This document shows, in pieces, positions 43,388-53,884 of a DNA stretch of 64,000 nucleotides (its first letter is position 1; every line of letters begins with the position of its first letter). Source of the stretch: Phytophthora sp. 'mugwort'. Lineage: Eukaryota > Oomycota > Peronosporomycetes > Peronosporales > Peronosporaceae. A program made the translations under genes and the position numbers. The stretch spans positions 9,734,001 through 9,798,000 of the forward strand of contig JAUCEF010000007.1 of the NCBI GenBank assembly GCA_033558025.1. The letters are read 5' to 3'. The notes below the pieces were generated by a model. That model did no database searches and was not told where the DNA came from. It worked only from the letters and a program-made list of their open reading frames with translations.

Positions 43388-44020
43388 TGCTCGTGTTCGC
43401 GGAGCACCGTTACTTTGGCAAGTCGGTGCCGTTCGTCAAGGACGTGTCGACGGAGCGCAACGCTGACAGACTAGCAAATAACTATCCGGACCCGTCGTGC
43501 TATATCATGAACAGCACGATGCGTGTGGCGTGTTCGCATCTACGTTACAGCTTTGACGACTCTGAAGAGGACGAGCTGGGGCTGCTCAAAAAGGTTACCA
43601 AGACAATTAAAGTGTGTTACAATATCACCCACATCAAGGATAGCTACTTGCTGAGCGCACTGTAAGCTGAAGACGCAATAGGCAGCAACTTTTCCCTTTG
43701 GGACTGCACCAGCTACGCCGAGCTGTTCGGCCCAACCCCGTCACCGACGGGGTCTAGGACATGTTCTGGAGCATGCACGCTGCCAGGTAGAGTTGGCCAT
43801 TAATTCATCTATGGTGGATGTCACGTCGCAAACAACGTCGTCTCCAGCATTGGGAACGACGACCCATGCTCAGCTTTCGGACTCGATAATTGCGTGCTCA
43901 TCGAAAGCGGCTCGACCTCGTGTTTAATAGCAACCCGCTCCGCTCAAAAGCCGCCCGAGCGACCAAGAAGCGGTCGCAGATACACAAGTGGACGAACGCG
44001 TTCTTCGCCCACATGGGCGT
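43388..44020 (+). pseudogene. Decayed partial copy of the adjacent S28 peptidase
   Basis: Fragments match the intact gene in order: MLVFAEHRYFGKSVPF, then after an internal deletion DPSCYIMN...RVACS, then SNFSLWDCTSYAELF, ANNVVSSIGNDDP (counterpart of ASNIVFSNGNYDP) and finally LDLVFNSNP...IHKWTNAFF in another frame. The segment with the catalytic serine is missing, and the later pieces lie in different frames with stops. This is a tandem duplication that has lost function. An open frame of about 100 codons in its first part is not evidence of a working gene. Confidence 0.8.
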
Positions 44021-44078
44021 GTTAGAAACTGAAAAGCCGTATCGTATTATTAGACTCTACTTTCGAGGGAAGCACTGA

Positions 44079-44583
44079 AGATTGGCTTGCAGCGTAAGGC
44101 TCCTCGTCCGCTCTTTTTTTTTTTTTGCCCTGTGGAAAGCCTACAGATTTGCATTGCCAGGATCCGAAAGCTTTGCTTGATGACGCCCTGCAGCTCAGGA
44201 TTTCGACGCTCTGCGCTGAGATCTGTACCGTCATCCGGGACGAGAACCTGCCTGGCATCTTGCTTTAACAACTTGTGCTCGCTTCCTAATATGCCGCGAC
44301 AACTCGGCGGTCGTGGTCGTAAATGAGTGCTCATTGGTGGTGCCATCTCTTGACTGGCCGCCACCGTGTTGAACCTAGGGCCGGATAATTGCCTCTATCA
44401 CTAGGTTTCATTTCAGCCGAATTTTTAGACCTGCCATCTATTAGTATACATTGATCACTTGACAGCAATATGAGAGCATTTACACATGCGCAATATAATT
44501 TGTTGATAAATACTGAGCAAGCAGTCGAGCTCGCTACCTTTGCCACCCGCTGATGCCTTCTTCTCGAGGCCCGGACGTCAAAT
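44079..44583. other. Spacer, nothing recognised
   Basis: Contains a T run at about 44115-44126; otherwise no coding or repeat signal was recognised. Confidence 0.4.
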
Positions 44584-45342
44584 CTACCGCTTGGAAGTGT
44601 CCAAGCGGTCCACAAACTTCTCGAGTCGTCGACGACAAGCATCGCGCAGACGCTTGGTTGACAGGAACTGTTTCCACGGGGCTTTCCTCTGCTCCTTGTC
44701 GTATATTACTAGCGTCCCTGTGTACACCTGCTCCACCTCCTTAATTTTGCGGTGCGCGGCTTCAGCCTCGGCCGGATCGGTCGCCATCGAGCGCTCATAG
44801 GATTGAGTGAGCTGTGCGGCGACGTAGAGCGCGTCTATCCAGTCCCGCGTGCGCTCGCGCTCGTAGGCGAAGAGCTCCATGCTCTCGCCTGAGGGGCCGC
44901 GTGCGATGATGCCGCCAATATCTGTGGCGCGCACGCCCGCGACCGCGATCTGCACGACGGCAACCACGTCATCCGCGCCCTTGGAGAGCCACAGCAGCTC
45001 ATTGCGCAGACGCGCGTACATTTTAAGCCAGCAGTCGTCGCGCTGTTTCCAGTACATCCATCCCTGTTCGCAGCATTGCTGGTCGAGCTCCTCATCCATG
45101 TCGTCGTAATCTTCCATGAGCCCGCCGTACGAGCTTGAGGCGGTCGACAGCGACGTGAGCGACTCTGAGGACGTCGACATGGCCACAGATCCCGATAGTG
45201 ATGAGAGCATACTGAAGTTGCCGAACGTCGAGCGCAGATTGCTCGTGGATTTGCCACATGTCGAGCGGAGGCTTACGCGCTGTTGCTGTTGCTGCTGTTT
45301 ATGCCGGCGCGACGGCATCGCCGTCAACGACAGTCGCCGCAT
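44584..45342 (-). CDS. PH-like domain protein, paralogue 2
   Basis: Intronless, 252 residues starting at a true ATG. The N-terminus has a Q run and an S-rich segment. The domain begins EQGWMYWKQRDDCWLKMYARLRN and continues ELLWLSKGADDVVAVVQIAVAG...GPSGESMELFAYERERTRDWIDALYVAAQ, matching the PH-like domain of the gene at 35808-36608 block by block. A short conserved follow-on motif, VYTGTLVIYD, equals VYRGTLHDFR of paralogue 1 and YRGSLVTYRR of paralogue 3. The C-terminus is strongly basic. Ligand and location unknown; phosphoinositide binding is possible by fold only. Confidence 0.7.
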   Translation of the reverse strand: MRRLSLTAMPSRRHKQQQQQQRVSLRSTCGKSTSNLRSTFGNFSMLSSLSGSVAMSTSSESLTSLSTASSSYGGLMEDYDDMDEELDQQCCEQGWMYWKQRDDCWLKMYARLRNELLWLSKGADDVVAVVQIAVAGVRATDIGGIIARGPSGESMELFAYERERTRDWIDALYVAAQLTQSYERSMATDPAEAEAAHRKIKEVEQVYTGTLVIYDKEQRKAPWKQFLSTKRLRDACRRRLEKFVDRLDTSKR

Positions 45343-46155
45343 GACTCCGTCGTCCTACCCTAAGGATCTTGGGCTTATGCGGAGCAAATTGCGAAGTGAT
45401 CCGCCCCAAGGGCCAGAGCGTGTGGAGGGGTCGAGACATGCGACGGCTTGCTGAGTCTAGACGGGGAGGCAATCTTGTCGATTTTGTACAGTTTACCCAG
45501 GCTCACTATGGTTAGAGGGAAAACCGCCATCGTCTCCATAGACACAGTCAATCTGACGGCAACGGCAAATCGACTTTCGACCCACATACTAGAATATGGA
45601 AGGCACCCACTGTGGCTTCCACATCAGCATTGATGCCATGGAAAGCGGCGGAAATTTGCCAAAGCGTCGTTAGCATGGACAAATGAATCATTTAATGATG
45701 CCTTCTCGACCACCACAGCAGGCTGTAAACTGCAAATCCCGCACCTTTGAGACGGTCGAGACAAGGGCCAGTGGCCACACAGCCTAAGGCGAACAACGAC
45801 AGGCAACAGCAAAATATTCAGGCGGTGAGGTCGGCAAGAGACTCTCTTGAAGACAAACGCACGCAGACTTGACTGAATTTGGGGGAACGCATGAAACGTT
45901 GTCGTCATTAAATAGTTTGCGGTGGCTACACTCATAATTATGGAAGTCTTCACTTGATCCTGAGAGTCATTTATTGTCAACGGGCCCGCCCATCGACGCC
46001 GCCCACCAAGCCGGAGCGGCAGTATGCGAAATGCCGTAACAACTCGAAGCAGGCTGGGTCGGCCCCAGCACCGCAGCTGCAGCAGACGGGATCAACTTGA
46101 GTTAAGTGCCATTGGGTTCCCGCCGACACGCCGGTGCCGATCTTTATCTGGCCGA
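45343..46155. other. Spacer between two PH-like genes, nothing recognised
   Basis: About 0.8 kb holding the upstream region of paralogue 2 and the 3' flank of paralogue 3; no gene or clear repeat recognised. Confidence 0.45.
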
Positions 46156-46752
46156 TCACCGTGTGGGTTGCACGAATTTCTGTCTCCAGCGCGTCGCCAT
46201 CCACTCGAACGCGGCCTTGTAACGCGCGCGCTTACTACTGCGGCGGTAGGTGACGAGACTGCCGCGGTAGGCGCTGTTGCGCGGGAGCCGGCGCGCCTCG
46301 AGTTCTGTAAAGCGGAAGAATTGCGTGGTGAGCACAGCGGCCTCCTCGAGCCGCTGACGCCACGTGGCGAAGCTGTCCTCATCCAGCAGCCAGATCTCCA
46401 TGTCCTCGCCATTGGGATCCACGAGCCGCAGCTGGCGCTGGCCCGACACCTCGACGCTCGAGACCGCGATTTGTAGGAACATGGTCCTGCTCGAGTGGTT
46501 GCCCTTGAAGAGCCACAGGAACTCGTTGTCCAGCACGCCGTACACTTTGGTCCAGCAGTGCGCGTTGCTGGCATCGCGCTGCCAGTATATCCAGTCCTCA
46601 AGTGCCTCGGTACTCGATGAGAGCGACGGGGACGTTAACACCGAGGCTCGCTGGGATGAAACGCTCGAGAGGAACGTGCTCGCGTCACTGCCATTAAACG
46701 TGTTGACCCGCTGTGTGCGCTGCTTGACAAGACTGGCGAAGGAGGAGTTCAT
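46156..46752 (-). CDS. PH-like domain protein, paralogue 3
   Basis: Intronless, 198 residues from a true ATG. It is the shortest of the three relatives, with a serine-rich N-terminus of about 50 residues. The domain reads EDWIYWQRDASNAHCWTKVY, GVLDNEFLWLFKGN, LQIAVSSVEVSGQRQLRLVDPNG, EDMEIWLLDEDSFATWRQRLEEAA, and is followed by YRGSLVTYRR and a basic tail. The shared W-x-Y-W start, the NEFLWL strand and the closing tryptophan helix identify it as a paralogue of the genes at 35808-36608 and 44584-45342. Function unknown. Confidence 0.7.
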   Translation of the reverse strand: MNSSFASLVKQRTQRVNTFNGSDASTFLSSVSSQRASVLTSPSLSSSTEALEDWIYWQRDASNAHCWTKVYGVLDNEFLWLFKGNHSSRTMFLQIAVSSVEVSGQRQLRLVDPNGEDMEIWLLDEDSFATWRQRLEEAAVLTTQFFRFTELEARRLPRNSAYRGSLVTYRRSSKRARYKAAFEWMATRWRQKFVQPTR

Positions 46753-48095
46753 ACTGCTCGGCTACCCCGTCAATCACGCAATGATGGCCGATTTTGCCCC
46801 TAGAGCTACGAAATGAGCACTGCAGAGCCAAATTGCGAATGCTGCGACTTACCCGACGACGCCAAGGACGTCGCAACCATACATATCCCGGCATCTGGAG
46901 ATTCCTGAAATTAACCATCAACCCCATTCTGAACTTGATGACCCCCTCGATTCATATGGCTCTTCAGGATAAAGTTCACCTGTGCACATCGATATTCGGC
47001 ATTAATGAAAAGGTTCATTCTTATCTGTTTGTAGATCCACTATACCAAATCCACGCTTGTACCTTTTCATGCCAACCTCTATAATCAAGTATATAACATC
47101 TGAGATACGACGTATCGACATCGTACAGAGGAAAGGCCGCGGCTGCTTCGTCACGCGTGGTGCTCACTCGCAATTGGCTGGACGCGACTGCAGCCGTTGT
47201 TGGCGATCCGGCCACTTGCCTCGACGCATTTAGACTCGGTGCGGCCTGTTGTTCACTGCCACCCAAAAGGAGCGTTTAACAAGTGCGATGGGGCGTCAAA
47301 GGGGTTAGTCAATGGTGTGGAGGCGGCATCTGCTGCTGCTTGGTCAGTGGCAATCAGAACTTTCCCTATTAATAGATACGGAGACGAGAATCCAAAAGCC
47401 TGGTTTTCCCAGGCCTAGATTGCTTTCAGGCTTTTCGAGAATCCGCCCGCTAATTAACCCATTGTCGATCACTCGCTATTCTTGCCCGTAAATAATATGA
47501 GACGACGGGTACTCGACTGTTGAGGCAGTCAGCCCCGTTATTGATGGCAGCGACACCAGCCATCACCACTTTCGACTAACATGTTGCGCAGTGCCTGGGT
47601 CAGCGGCTCCACACCACATACAGTAGTTAGAACACTGAAACGATTTGACAGTTAGATGAGCCGCCATGAATACCGACAGCCTTATTGCTGCTCGTGCTGT
47701 AGCCATGGCGTTTCCTGCGATCCCATGTCGTGTCTTAATACAGGATCTAGAGCCTGCATGTGCTGCAGCCACTGTCTCATTCTAGAGTTTTGCTGGCTTC
47801 AACGCAGCGGTGGCTGACGATAACGCCCATGAAAGTTTCTCTGCAAGATACAAATGTCGTGTTCGAAAATAATAAGGGCTCGGCTCCGGTAATGGTAATG
47901 GTTGGCTATGGACGCCGGCTTCGGGACACCTTTACGTCTTCTATAACCAGCAGCACTGCCAGCATTTCACATTTCTCATGCTGTCAAGCACAGTCCAAAA
48001 CTGGACTGCAGCGCCAATGGACCAAACTGACCAAAGGTTTCCGAATTGCAAATACTGGATATCCATCCACGATAAATCAGGATCAACTTTAGCCA
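46753..48095. other. Intergenic region, nothing recognised
   Basis: About 1.3 kb between PH-like paralogue 3 (minus) and the anoctamin gene (plus). It must contain both promoters; short open frames show no family similarity. Confidence 0.45.
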
Positions 48096-50267
48096 ATGAC
48101 CTCCCACCAAAATCCTCTACGAAGTGGCCAATTCCGAGCAGGCGCCATGACCGATCCATATCCTCAGCCACAGACGGCGGAGGTGCGCTTGCGCGTGCCA
48201 GTGGACTATGGCACGTCCTCACCGGAGACGGGTGGTCGCTGGGACTACGTGATCGTGTTTCCCAATCCGCCCAAGCACGTGATCGAGGTGAGCGATGAAC
48301 GCGACACCATCATCAACCGGCTGCGCGGCGCCGGGCTACGTCTGCGGCTCTTCCACTCCGTGGGTAAGGAGCTCGTATTCTGCAAGATCCGCGCGCCGGA
48401 GGAGCTCATGCGGCGTGAGGCCGAAGTGCTCAAGATGCATCTGCAGCTAGACCCGACGGAGCTGCGCCGCGCCTCGTTCAACGGCATCCCGGAGTACGGC
48501 ATCGCCCCCTTCCCCATCCGCGACGTGAAGCAGACGTACCGCTACTCGCCGTTCGACTACATCTTCGCCCCCTATTTTCAGGCGCGAGATTTACAGCACT
48601 TTTACACCAAAAAGGGCCCTAACGGCTCGCTCTTTTCCAGTACCGACCGCATCGGACTCATCGAGCACATTATCACCAATCACCAGACAGGTGCTGGCCA
48701 AGATATTGACCGTCTCATCTACGAGGGAATTATGGTGGAGACTTACCCGTTACACGAAGAGGAGGAGAAGATGAATCTTAAGGAGCATTGGATCGTGTGG
48801 AACATGTCCCCTATGAACCAGCCTTTCGACCGCATTTGCCAGTACTTTGGCGTCAAAGTGGCGCTCTACTTCCTGTATCTGGGACATTACACCAAGTGGC
48901 TGTTGTATCCGACCCTGGTGGGTATCGTCACGGGCATTGTGAGCTATTCCATCCCGCATGACGACTACAACACCGTGTTCGCCTATATCGCGCCTCTCTT
49001 CGGTGCCTTTATGACAATCTGGATGACCATTTACCTCGAGAACTGGAAGCGACTCAACTCTCGCGAGACGCTTCGCTGGGGCACTGCACACTTCTCAGAG
49101 ACGGTGAACCCTCGACCTCAATTCTACGGCGAACGCATCCCGTCGCCCATCAACGGCAAGTCCACCAGATACTTTCCCCCGCGCGAAAAGCTCAAACGAG
49201 TGGCGTACAGCTGGGTCGTCATCTCCTTCCTCATCCTGATTGTGTTTGTGATCGTATCGTCGATTTTCATGCTGACGTACGACCTTACAAAGGGTAACGA
49301 CTCGGACAAGCTTGTGCTGGATAACTACAAGTACGGCTCGATTGTGTCCTCGCTGGCAAACGTTGTTCAGATTACCATCATGACCAAAATCTACAACTAC
49401 GTTTCAATTGTGCTTGTGGACCAGGAGAACCATCGCACGGACATGGAGTACGAGAACAGTCTCATCGTGAAGACTGTGATCTTCCAGTTCGTGAACAACT
49501 ACGCGGGTCTCTTCTACGTCGCGTTCTTGAAAGAGGGCTTTGAAGGCTGCGATGTGAGCTGCATGCACGAACTGGAGTATATGCTCGCCATCGTCTTCTG
49601 CTCTCGCCTTTTCGTGGGTAACATCACCGAGGTGGCGATCCCGCGTTTGTTCGTATACTTGAGTAAGTACCGTTTATTGGGTCACCTGGACGACTACAAG
49701 AAATCTGATGCCGAACGCGAGCTCTTTATGGCGCAATACGACTGGCATGGTACCTTCGATGACTACACCGAAATGGCGCTTCAGTTCGGCTTTACGACTA
49801 TGTTCGTCGTAGCCTTCCCATTTGCGCCTCTACTCTCGTATGTGAACAACTACTTTGAGATTCGTTTGGATGCCTACCGTCTCATTTTCGAGTCGCGTCG
49901 TCCTCGTCCGCGTAACGTGCGTAGCATGGGGTACTGGTATCTGGTGCTGCAGGCTTTCGCAGCCATCTCCGTTTGTACGAACGGTGCCGTCGTCATTTTC
50001 ACTGGCGACTTCTTCAATCACCTGAAAACGTCGACGCGGGTGTGGATGTTCTCGATCTTCATCGGCAGCATGTTCCTGTTCAAGTACTCCCTTGAGGTCT
50101 GCATTGACGACGTGCCTGAAGACGTGACTGTGCAAAGATACCGTCAGGAATACCTCATCAGCAAGTGTCTATACCACATGCCAGACGACGACGTCAACTG
50201 CCCGATTGGCGACGATTGCGACGACCCGGAGAACATGCTCACTATTGATGACGAAGACTCGTCGTGA
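48096..50267 (+). CDS. Anoctamin/TMEM16 family membrane protein
   Basis: Intronless, 723 residues. TMEM16 proteins are calcium-activated chloride channels or phospholipid scramblases. The N-terminal cytoplasmic part (WDYVIVFPNPP, RLRGAGLRLRLFHSVGKELVFCKIRAPEELMRREA) matches the anoctamin dimerisation region. The membrane part begins near FDRICQYFGVKVALYFLYLGHY, followed by conserved LENWKR, WGT, and later ENHRTDMEYENSLIVKTVIFQFVNNYAGLFYVAF, the classic TMEM16 signature. DYTEMALQFGFTTMFVVAFPFAPLLSYVNNYFEIRLDAYRLIFESRRPRP holds further acidic residues of the calcium site region. The tail is acidic. Start could also be the Met at residue 18 (48147). Channel versus scramblase cannot be decided from sequence alone. 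Confidence 0.94.
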   Translation: MTSHQNPLRSGQFRAGAMTDPYPQPQTAEVRLRVPVDYGTSSPETGGRWDYVIVFPNPPKHVIEVSDERDTIINRLRGAGLRLRLFHSVGKELVFCKIRAPEELMRREAEVLKMHLQLDPTELRRASFNGIPEYGIAPFPIRDVKQTYRYSPFDYIFAPYFQARDLQHFYTKKGPNGSLFSSTDRIGLIEHIITNHQTGAGQDIDRLIYEGIMVETYPLHEEEEKMNLKEHWIVWNMSPMNQPFDRICQYFGVKVALYFLYLGHYTKWLLYPTLVGIVTGIVSYSIPHDDYNTVFAYIAPLFGAFMTIWMTIYLENWKRLNSRETLRWGTAHFSETVNPRPQFYGERIPSPINGKSTRYFPPREKLKRVAYSWVVISFLILIVFVIVSSIFMLTYDLTKGNDSDKLVLDNYKYGSIVSSLANVVQITIMTKIYNYVSIVLVDQENHRTDMEYENSLIVKTVIFQFVNNYAGLFYVAFLKEGFEGCDVSCMHELEYMLAIVFCSRLFVGNITEVAIPRLFVYLSKYRLLGHLDDYKKSDAERELFMAQYDWHGTFDDYTEMALQFGFTTMFVVAFPFAPLLSYVNNYFEIRLDAYRLIFESRRPRPRNVRSMGYWYLVLQAFAAISVCTNGAVVIFTGDFFNHLKTSTRVWMFSIFIGSMFLFKYSLEVCIDDVPEDVTVQRYRQEYLISKCLYHMPDDDVNCPIGDDCDDPENMLTIDDEDSS

Positions 50268-50889
50268 GTGCGATCAATGTGCATGTAGCTTACGATTTGG
50301 CTAAAATCGGGTTAGCCGTATCGGAAACTTTCACAAGGACTCAAAAATTTTATCGTTTACTGTACTACACCCATATGTCTACAATGTTTCAGCAGAATCA
50401 ATGCTCCATACTCTTCCCATTTACAAGGCTCAGTACACCGCCGCCACCTTGACGCAAACATCGCGAACGAAGTCAGAGCTTGCAGTTCAGATCGCACACC
50501 ACGTAGTGCAGTTGCGCAACTATATGAATTACGAAAGATACCTTTGGGTCACGTCGGGTAGTCGCTCAGATGCCGAAACAGTTTCTCTTTACCCCCCCCC
50601 CCCTTCGATGCAGTTAGAAATGGCGTGTTCGGCACCGCTATCACCTTGCCGTCGGATAATATGCAAAATGATCCAACATCTAGGTCAACAACATGTAGAA
50701 TTGCTCGTTTTTAGGTTTTGGTATACACGTCCTACATGAATTAAAGAAAGTGTCCTTCACATGATCCTGTAAGACGTGTAGGTGAACTTATAACTCGTAG
50801 CAAGGAAGTAACCAACATAATATTTTCCAATCATAGTTTATTCAAGATTGACGTTTACTTCAATTCACTCGACACTTATGAAACTATAT
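50268..50889. other. Spacer between anoctamin and the transposon
   Basis: AT-rich flank with a C run at about 50591-50602. No gene recognised. It marks the switch from gene-dense to repeat-rich sequence. Confidence 0.45.
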
Positions 50890-50891
50890 TA

Positions 50892-51099
50892 CAGTGCGAG
50901 CATTAATTATACTGCCACCGATGTAAACTGTCCAATTTCAGCGGGTAGTTCGATTTAGAATTTGGTTTTCTAACTAATGGAAATAACTTGTCCAAACAAG
51001 GCGAACATCGTTGGAAGCGCTCCATTTCCGCAAATTCTCTTTGTGGGGCAAGCAAAACCGTCACCAGTCAAATGAAAAGCGGGAAAAAGCTATACTGCC
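50892..51099. repeat. Left terminal repeat of the Tc1-type element (outer and inner sites)
   Basis: Outer site ATTATACTGCCACC at 50906-50919 and inner site AAGCTATACTGCC at 51087-51099, both in the same direction, so two presumed transposase-binding sites sit in one arm. Confidence 0.8.
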
Positions 51100-51141
51100 G
51101 TTGCCATTTTCGTCCACCACAAGCGCATTGTGCTCCCGCTA

Positions 51142-52136
51142 TTATTTAGTTTTGGCTCCACGACGCTCAAGGACTTCGATGCACCGCTTGGGCATCGACT
51201 TGAGCAACTTGGCGATGAGCTCTGACCCGATCTTGCCCATGAGTCTTGAGTGGCCGCAATGAGGTCTGCCCGGGTTGAAATTGCCGCCCGTTAGCGTAAA
51301 CTGCACGGGCGAGGACGCCCCACATGTTCTCGATAGGATTTAGATCCGGCGCCTTCGCTGGCCACTCCATAAGCTCGACGTTTTGCTCTTGGAGGAACGC
51401 TTTGGTAGTATGCGACGAGTGGATCGACGCATTCTCCTGCTGAAAAATGCAGTCGCGCCCGTACAAACGATCGATAAAAGGCAAAAGATGCTCTGACAGG
51501 GTGAGGATGTATCCCTCGCTGTCTTGCGTACCGTCCAAAATCACGAGGTCGCTTTTACCGTGAGAGCAAAACGCACCCCACACCATGACGCTGCCGCCGC
51601 CACTCTGGCGCGTCGAGAAGAACTTTTTCTCTCGGCGGAGGTCATGCCAGTAGTACTGGAGACCGTCCGGGCCGTCCAAGTTGAGCTTCTTCTCGTCGGA
51701 AAAAGACGCACTTGGCCCACTTGGCCTCGTCCCAGGTCACCTTGTCACGCGCCCACTTGAGCCGATCCTCCTTGTGCTTCTTGGTCAGCACTGGCGACGC
51801 CTTGCGCTTAGCGTACGTCAAGTGCGTGCTCTCCTGAAGCACCTGCTTGACTCGGCGTACTCCAACAGGCAGCTCAAGCTGCTCCTGCAGTCCTCTGGCG
51901 CTCAAATCCCCTGTCGACGCCTCGCGCAAGAGGCGCCGCTTGGCAGCGGGGGTCAGCTTTGGCGGGCGGCGGGGCCGCTTGGTAGTGTTGTAAGACTTCG
52001 GAGAGATCAGAAAGGTGTGGATTGCAGGTCGCGAGCGCCCTAGGTCCTGTGCGATTGCTCGCTCGCTCATACCGCGTCTATAGAGGGCTAAAATCGCTGC
52101 CTGCTCATCCGTTGTGAGGGTCGTTCCTCTAGGCAT
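51142..52136 (-). pseudogene. Broken Tc1-family transposase (DD34E type)
   Basis: Starts at the ATG of MPRGTTLTTDEQ (52136). The first part has the paired-type helix-turn-helix region (LYRRGMSERAIAQDLGRS). Near 51705 an extra T in a T run shifts the frame just where the first catalytic aspartate would be. The next frame shows [11 protein letters not shown], then [10 protein letters not shown], where the second catalytic residue is E instead of the usual D, and [11 protein letters not shown] with the third acidic residue 34 positions later. At least two more frameshifts occur before the original stop near 51142. The protein cannot be made in one piece and the site is mutated, so the copy is dead. 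Confidence 0.88.
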
Positions 52137-52261
52137 GCTAGCGCTAAGAAAAAAATATAGCGGCAGACACCAAATGTATGAGCAAACGCGCAAAATCAGC
52201 GACTGCGCCACGTATAGGCATCACGCATAAGCAACGCCATTTAGCTCGTAATGTACGCAGT

Positions 52262-52472
52262 GGCAGTATAGCTTGTTCCCCTTCTACAAGACGTCGCGAT
52301 CGTTGTCGGCTTGGCTCACAGCGAGTATTTGTCGAAATGGAGCGCTTTTCCAATGGTGTTCGCCTTAATTTCGAGCGCTCTTTTCATTGGTAAGAACGCC
52401 ATGGTCGCTAAAGAACTATTGGTTGAAATTTGACCGTTTTCATGGGTGGCAGTATAATAAGTGCCCGCACTG
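52262..52472. repeat. Right terminal repeat of the Tc1-type element (outer and inner sites)
   Basis: Mirror image of the left arm: inner site GGCAGTATAGCTT at 52262-52274 and outer site GGTGGCAGTATAAT at 52445-52458, with the end CGCACTG next to a TA. Confidence 0.8.
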
Positions 52473-52486
52473 TAGTACTTACATTT

Positions 52487-52757
52487 TGTTGAAGCAGCCT
52501 CTTTGACATGATGGTACAGTGTGCCATCAGTGTCTGTTGGCTGATGACCAGTTATTGGAAACACTGTTTAAGTTGTTAGGTATGGTCTTTTGCATGCAAT
52601 ACTGGAAGCCATATTTAAGGGGTTGGTTACTCTCAGCAACAGCCATCTCCTGGTTTTCTGCAGGAGACCTCCTTACTCAATATACCTCACTTCTTCTTTT
52701 ACCACCTTCAAGACAATATCTCTGTTTTTTTCTCCTCAACCAGCTCCTACATCGACA
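52487..52757 (+). repeat. Copia LTR, left
   Basis: Begins TGTTGAAGCAGCC and ends ACATCGACA, TG...CA ends as expected. It is followed by GGTTATGAGCTC, a primer-binding-site-like sequence overlapping the gag ATG. Shares long stretches with 57934-58211, such as CTCTTTGACATGATGGTACA. Confidence 0.8.
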
Positions 52758-52761
52758 GGTT

Positions 52762-53870
52762 ATGAGCTCAAGCCAAGCCTCAAGCGATAACTTCCCACGC
52801 CTCGTCGGTGATGAGAACTTCGACGTGTGGAAGACCCGCGTGTGCGCAGCCCGCGATGGAAAGCATCTTCTCGGCTTCGTGACGAAGCCCGACTACGATG
52901 ACGTTTCCAAGGGCGACGCTGAAGAGATCGGAAGCGAGATGCCCGACGTCGACGACCCGCCGAAGCGCAAGCCGGCCGAGCACGCTGATGTCGACTCCGA
53001 CGGCGTGGACTACAATGAGAGTGACGAAGAACTCAAGCCTACTCAGAGTTTGATGACGACTCAGGAGATGACTCCGACACTCCGATCAAGCGCAACGATT
53101 TACCTACCATCCGCCCGTTCAACCACCGCCAAGCCACCAAAGAACGCAAGCGTGGTACCGGAGAAAAGCCCCAATCTTTTAACCAATGCGAGCGACGCCG
53201 CCAGGAAGCTAAGACAAAAGTTTTTCCGATGAAGACAGTGGACACACTCACGTCCGACTGGTCAAGAATCTCACGACCTCGTACGAGATCTTCGACTTCA
53301 TCTGCCAGAAGTACGAGGGCGCAGCCTTTCACGGCGACTCTACTTCATCCTGCACTACTTGATGGAGATCAAGTACGAGGAAGGCTCCGATCTCACTGAG
53401 TTCTTCCTCAAGCTGGAAAAACGATAAAAGCCTCAAATGAAGCCACCGAATCGGTGATGACGGAAGGACAGAAGTCTATATACCTGTTCCATCCATGCCA
53501 AATTTTGGAAGAATGACCTTCGCATCTGGAAGGGTCGACGGAAGTATATCCCGTATAAAGCAGAGCATTGAAGACAAGGTTCGCGACCTTCAGGCCCAAG
53601 CGCTACACACTCTCCGAGGGATCGCTGGAAACGATGGAAACCAAGAATGAGCGAGCCCTCGTCGCTGCGGTACCTACGTCCCGAACCCAAGGACCTGATA
53701 CTTGCAATGTCTGCTCGCTCTGCGACCACCCGCGGCACAGTGCCGTGGTCTGCAAATGGATCTGCGAGACGGCCGTGTCAAGGCTAGCACAATTCACTGC
53801 GAATTTCGGGTTCAAAGGAGGAAACACACTAAAGAGGCCTTTACAAATGCTACGAAGACTTCAGGAAGAA
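52762..53870 (+). pseudogene. Copia gag remnant with zinc knuckle
   Basis: Starts with an ATG just after the LTR. Recognisable blocks: FPRLVGDENFDVWKTRVCAA, then in another frame TSYEIFDFICQKYEG and YLMEIKYEEGSDLTEFFLKLE, typical of copia gag (UBN2-like). A knuckle-type segment CNVCSLCDHPRHSAVVC follows at about 53704-53754. Several frame changes and stops separate the pieces. Confidence 0.75.
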
Positions 53871-53884
53871 AGCCTGAATATATT

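Larger units (their letters stand above)
50892..52472 (-). mobile_element. Tc1-type DNA transposon with IR/DR termini, inactive
   Basis: A 1581-bp element. Its ends are inverted repeats of about 60 bases that match at roughly four positions in five, both starting CAGTGCG and flanked by TA (50890-50891 and 52473-52474), the Tc1/mariner target duplication. A second repeat unit containing TATACTGCC lies about 195 bases inside each end, which is the double-site IR/DR arrangement known from Sleeping Beauty-like elements. The only gene inside is a broken transposase on the minus strand. Confidence 0.9.
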
